Below are positions 63,954 through 64,000 of a DNA stretch of 64,000 bases, piece after piece. Source of the stretch: Chlamydomonas reinhardtii (taxonomy: Eukaryota; Chlorophyta; Chlorophyceae; Chlamydomonadales; Chlamydomonadaceae); NCBI RefSeq assembly GCF_000002595.2, contig NC_057006.1:310001-374000 (forward strand), written 5' to 3'. The notes beneath the pieces are model-generated. The model saw nothing but the letters and a program-made list of their open reading frames with translations, ran no database searches and was not told where the DNA came from. How positions within the stretch are numbered: position 1 is the first letter of the stretch; every line of letters begins with the position of its first letter. Both the position numbers and the translations under genes were made by a program.

Positions 63954-64000
63954 GTGAGCCCCGGTCGTGTGCCCTTACGTGCAGGCGCATTCTCTTTGGC

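Overview
This is GC-rich nuclear DNA of a volvocine green alga, most likely Chlamydomonas reinhardtii or a close relative. The evidence is short GT-AG introns in nearly every gene, TGTAA polyadenylation signals (TTACA when the gene is on the minus strand), many intronic TG/CA microsatellites, Ala/Gly/Pro/Gln-rich protein tails, and plant-type organelle genes. There are no bacterial operons, rRNA genes, CRISPR arrays or autonomous transposons. Splice sites were read by eye. For each fully modelled gene the exon lengths and phases add up to an open frame.

Layout, left to right. 1-682 (+): the 3' end of an unrecognised gene. 1342-2742 (+): cystathionine gamma-synthase CGS1, a single exon. 6787-8653 (-) and 8905-9639 (+): a divergent pair, an acidic PP28/PDAP1-like protein and a chloroplast ClpT-type Clp accessory protein. 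11603 to about 19260 (-): an RNF10-type RING protein with one zinc site eroded. 20372-26808 (-): a 14-exon plastid-type phosphoglucomutase/phosphomannomutase. 28532-31146 (-) and 32157-37369 (+): a divergent pair, a rhomboid protease of the RHBDD1 group and a 1,388-residue R2R3-MYB protein. 39534-41716 (+): a DPH6-like ATP pyrophosphatase. 43299-46083 (-): a thioredoxin-like protein with a CGSC centre, with half a tRNA-Ala in one of its introns. 47738-51789 (-): malate synthase MAS1 with an SRM peroxisomal tail. 52630-53686 (-): a small GCK-domain protein. 54600 to the right edge (+): a giant pyruvate kinase with three tandem PK modules, of which the third is cut by the window.

Functionally the window is mostly housekeeping and plastid metabolism: methionine synthesis, plastid proteolysis, hexose-phosphate interconversion, the glyoxylate cycle and lower glycolysis. 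The most unusual features are: the triple-module pyruvate kinase, whose first module carries a canonical EF-hand loop and whose middle module has lost catalytic residues; an RNF10 RING in which only one of the two zinc sites survives; two GC-AG introns forced by frame and conservation; and several families of short non-coding repeats that sit in introns close to splice sites.
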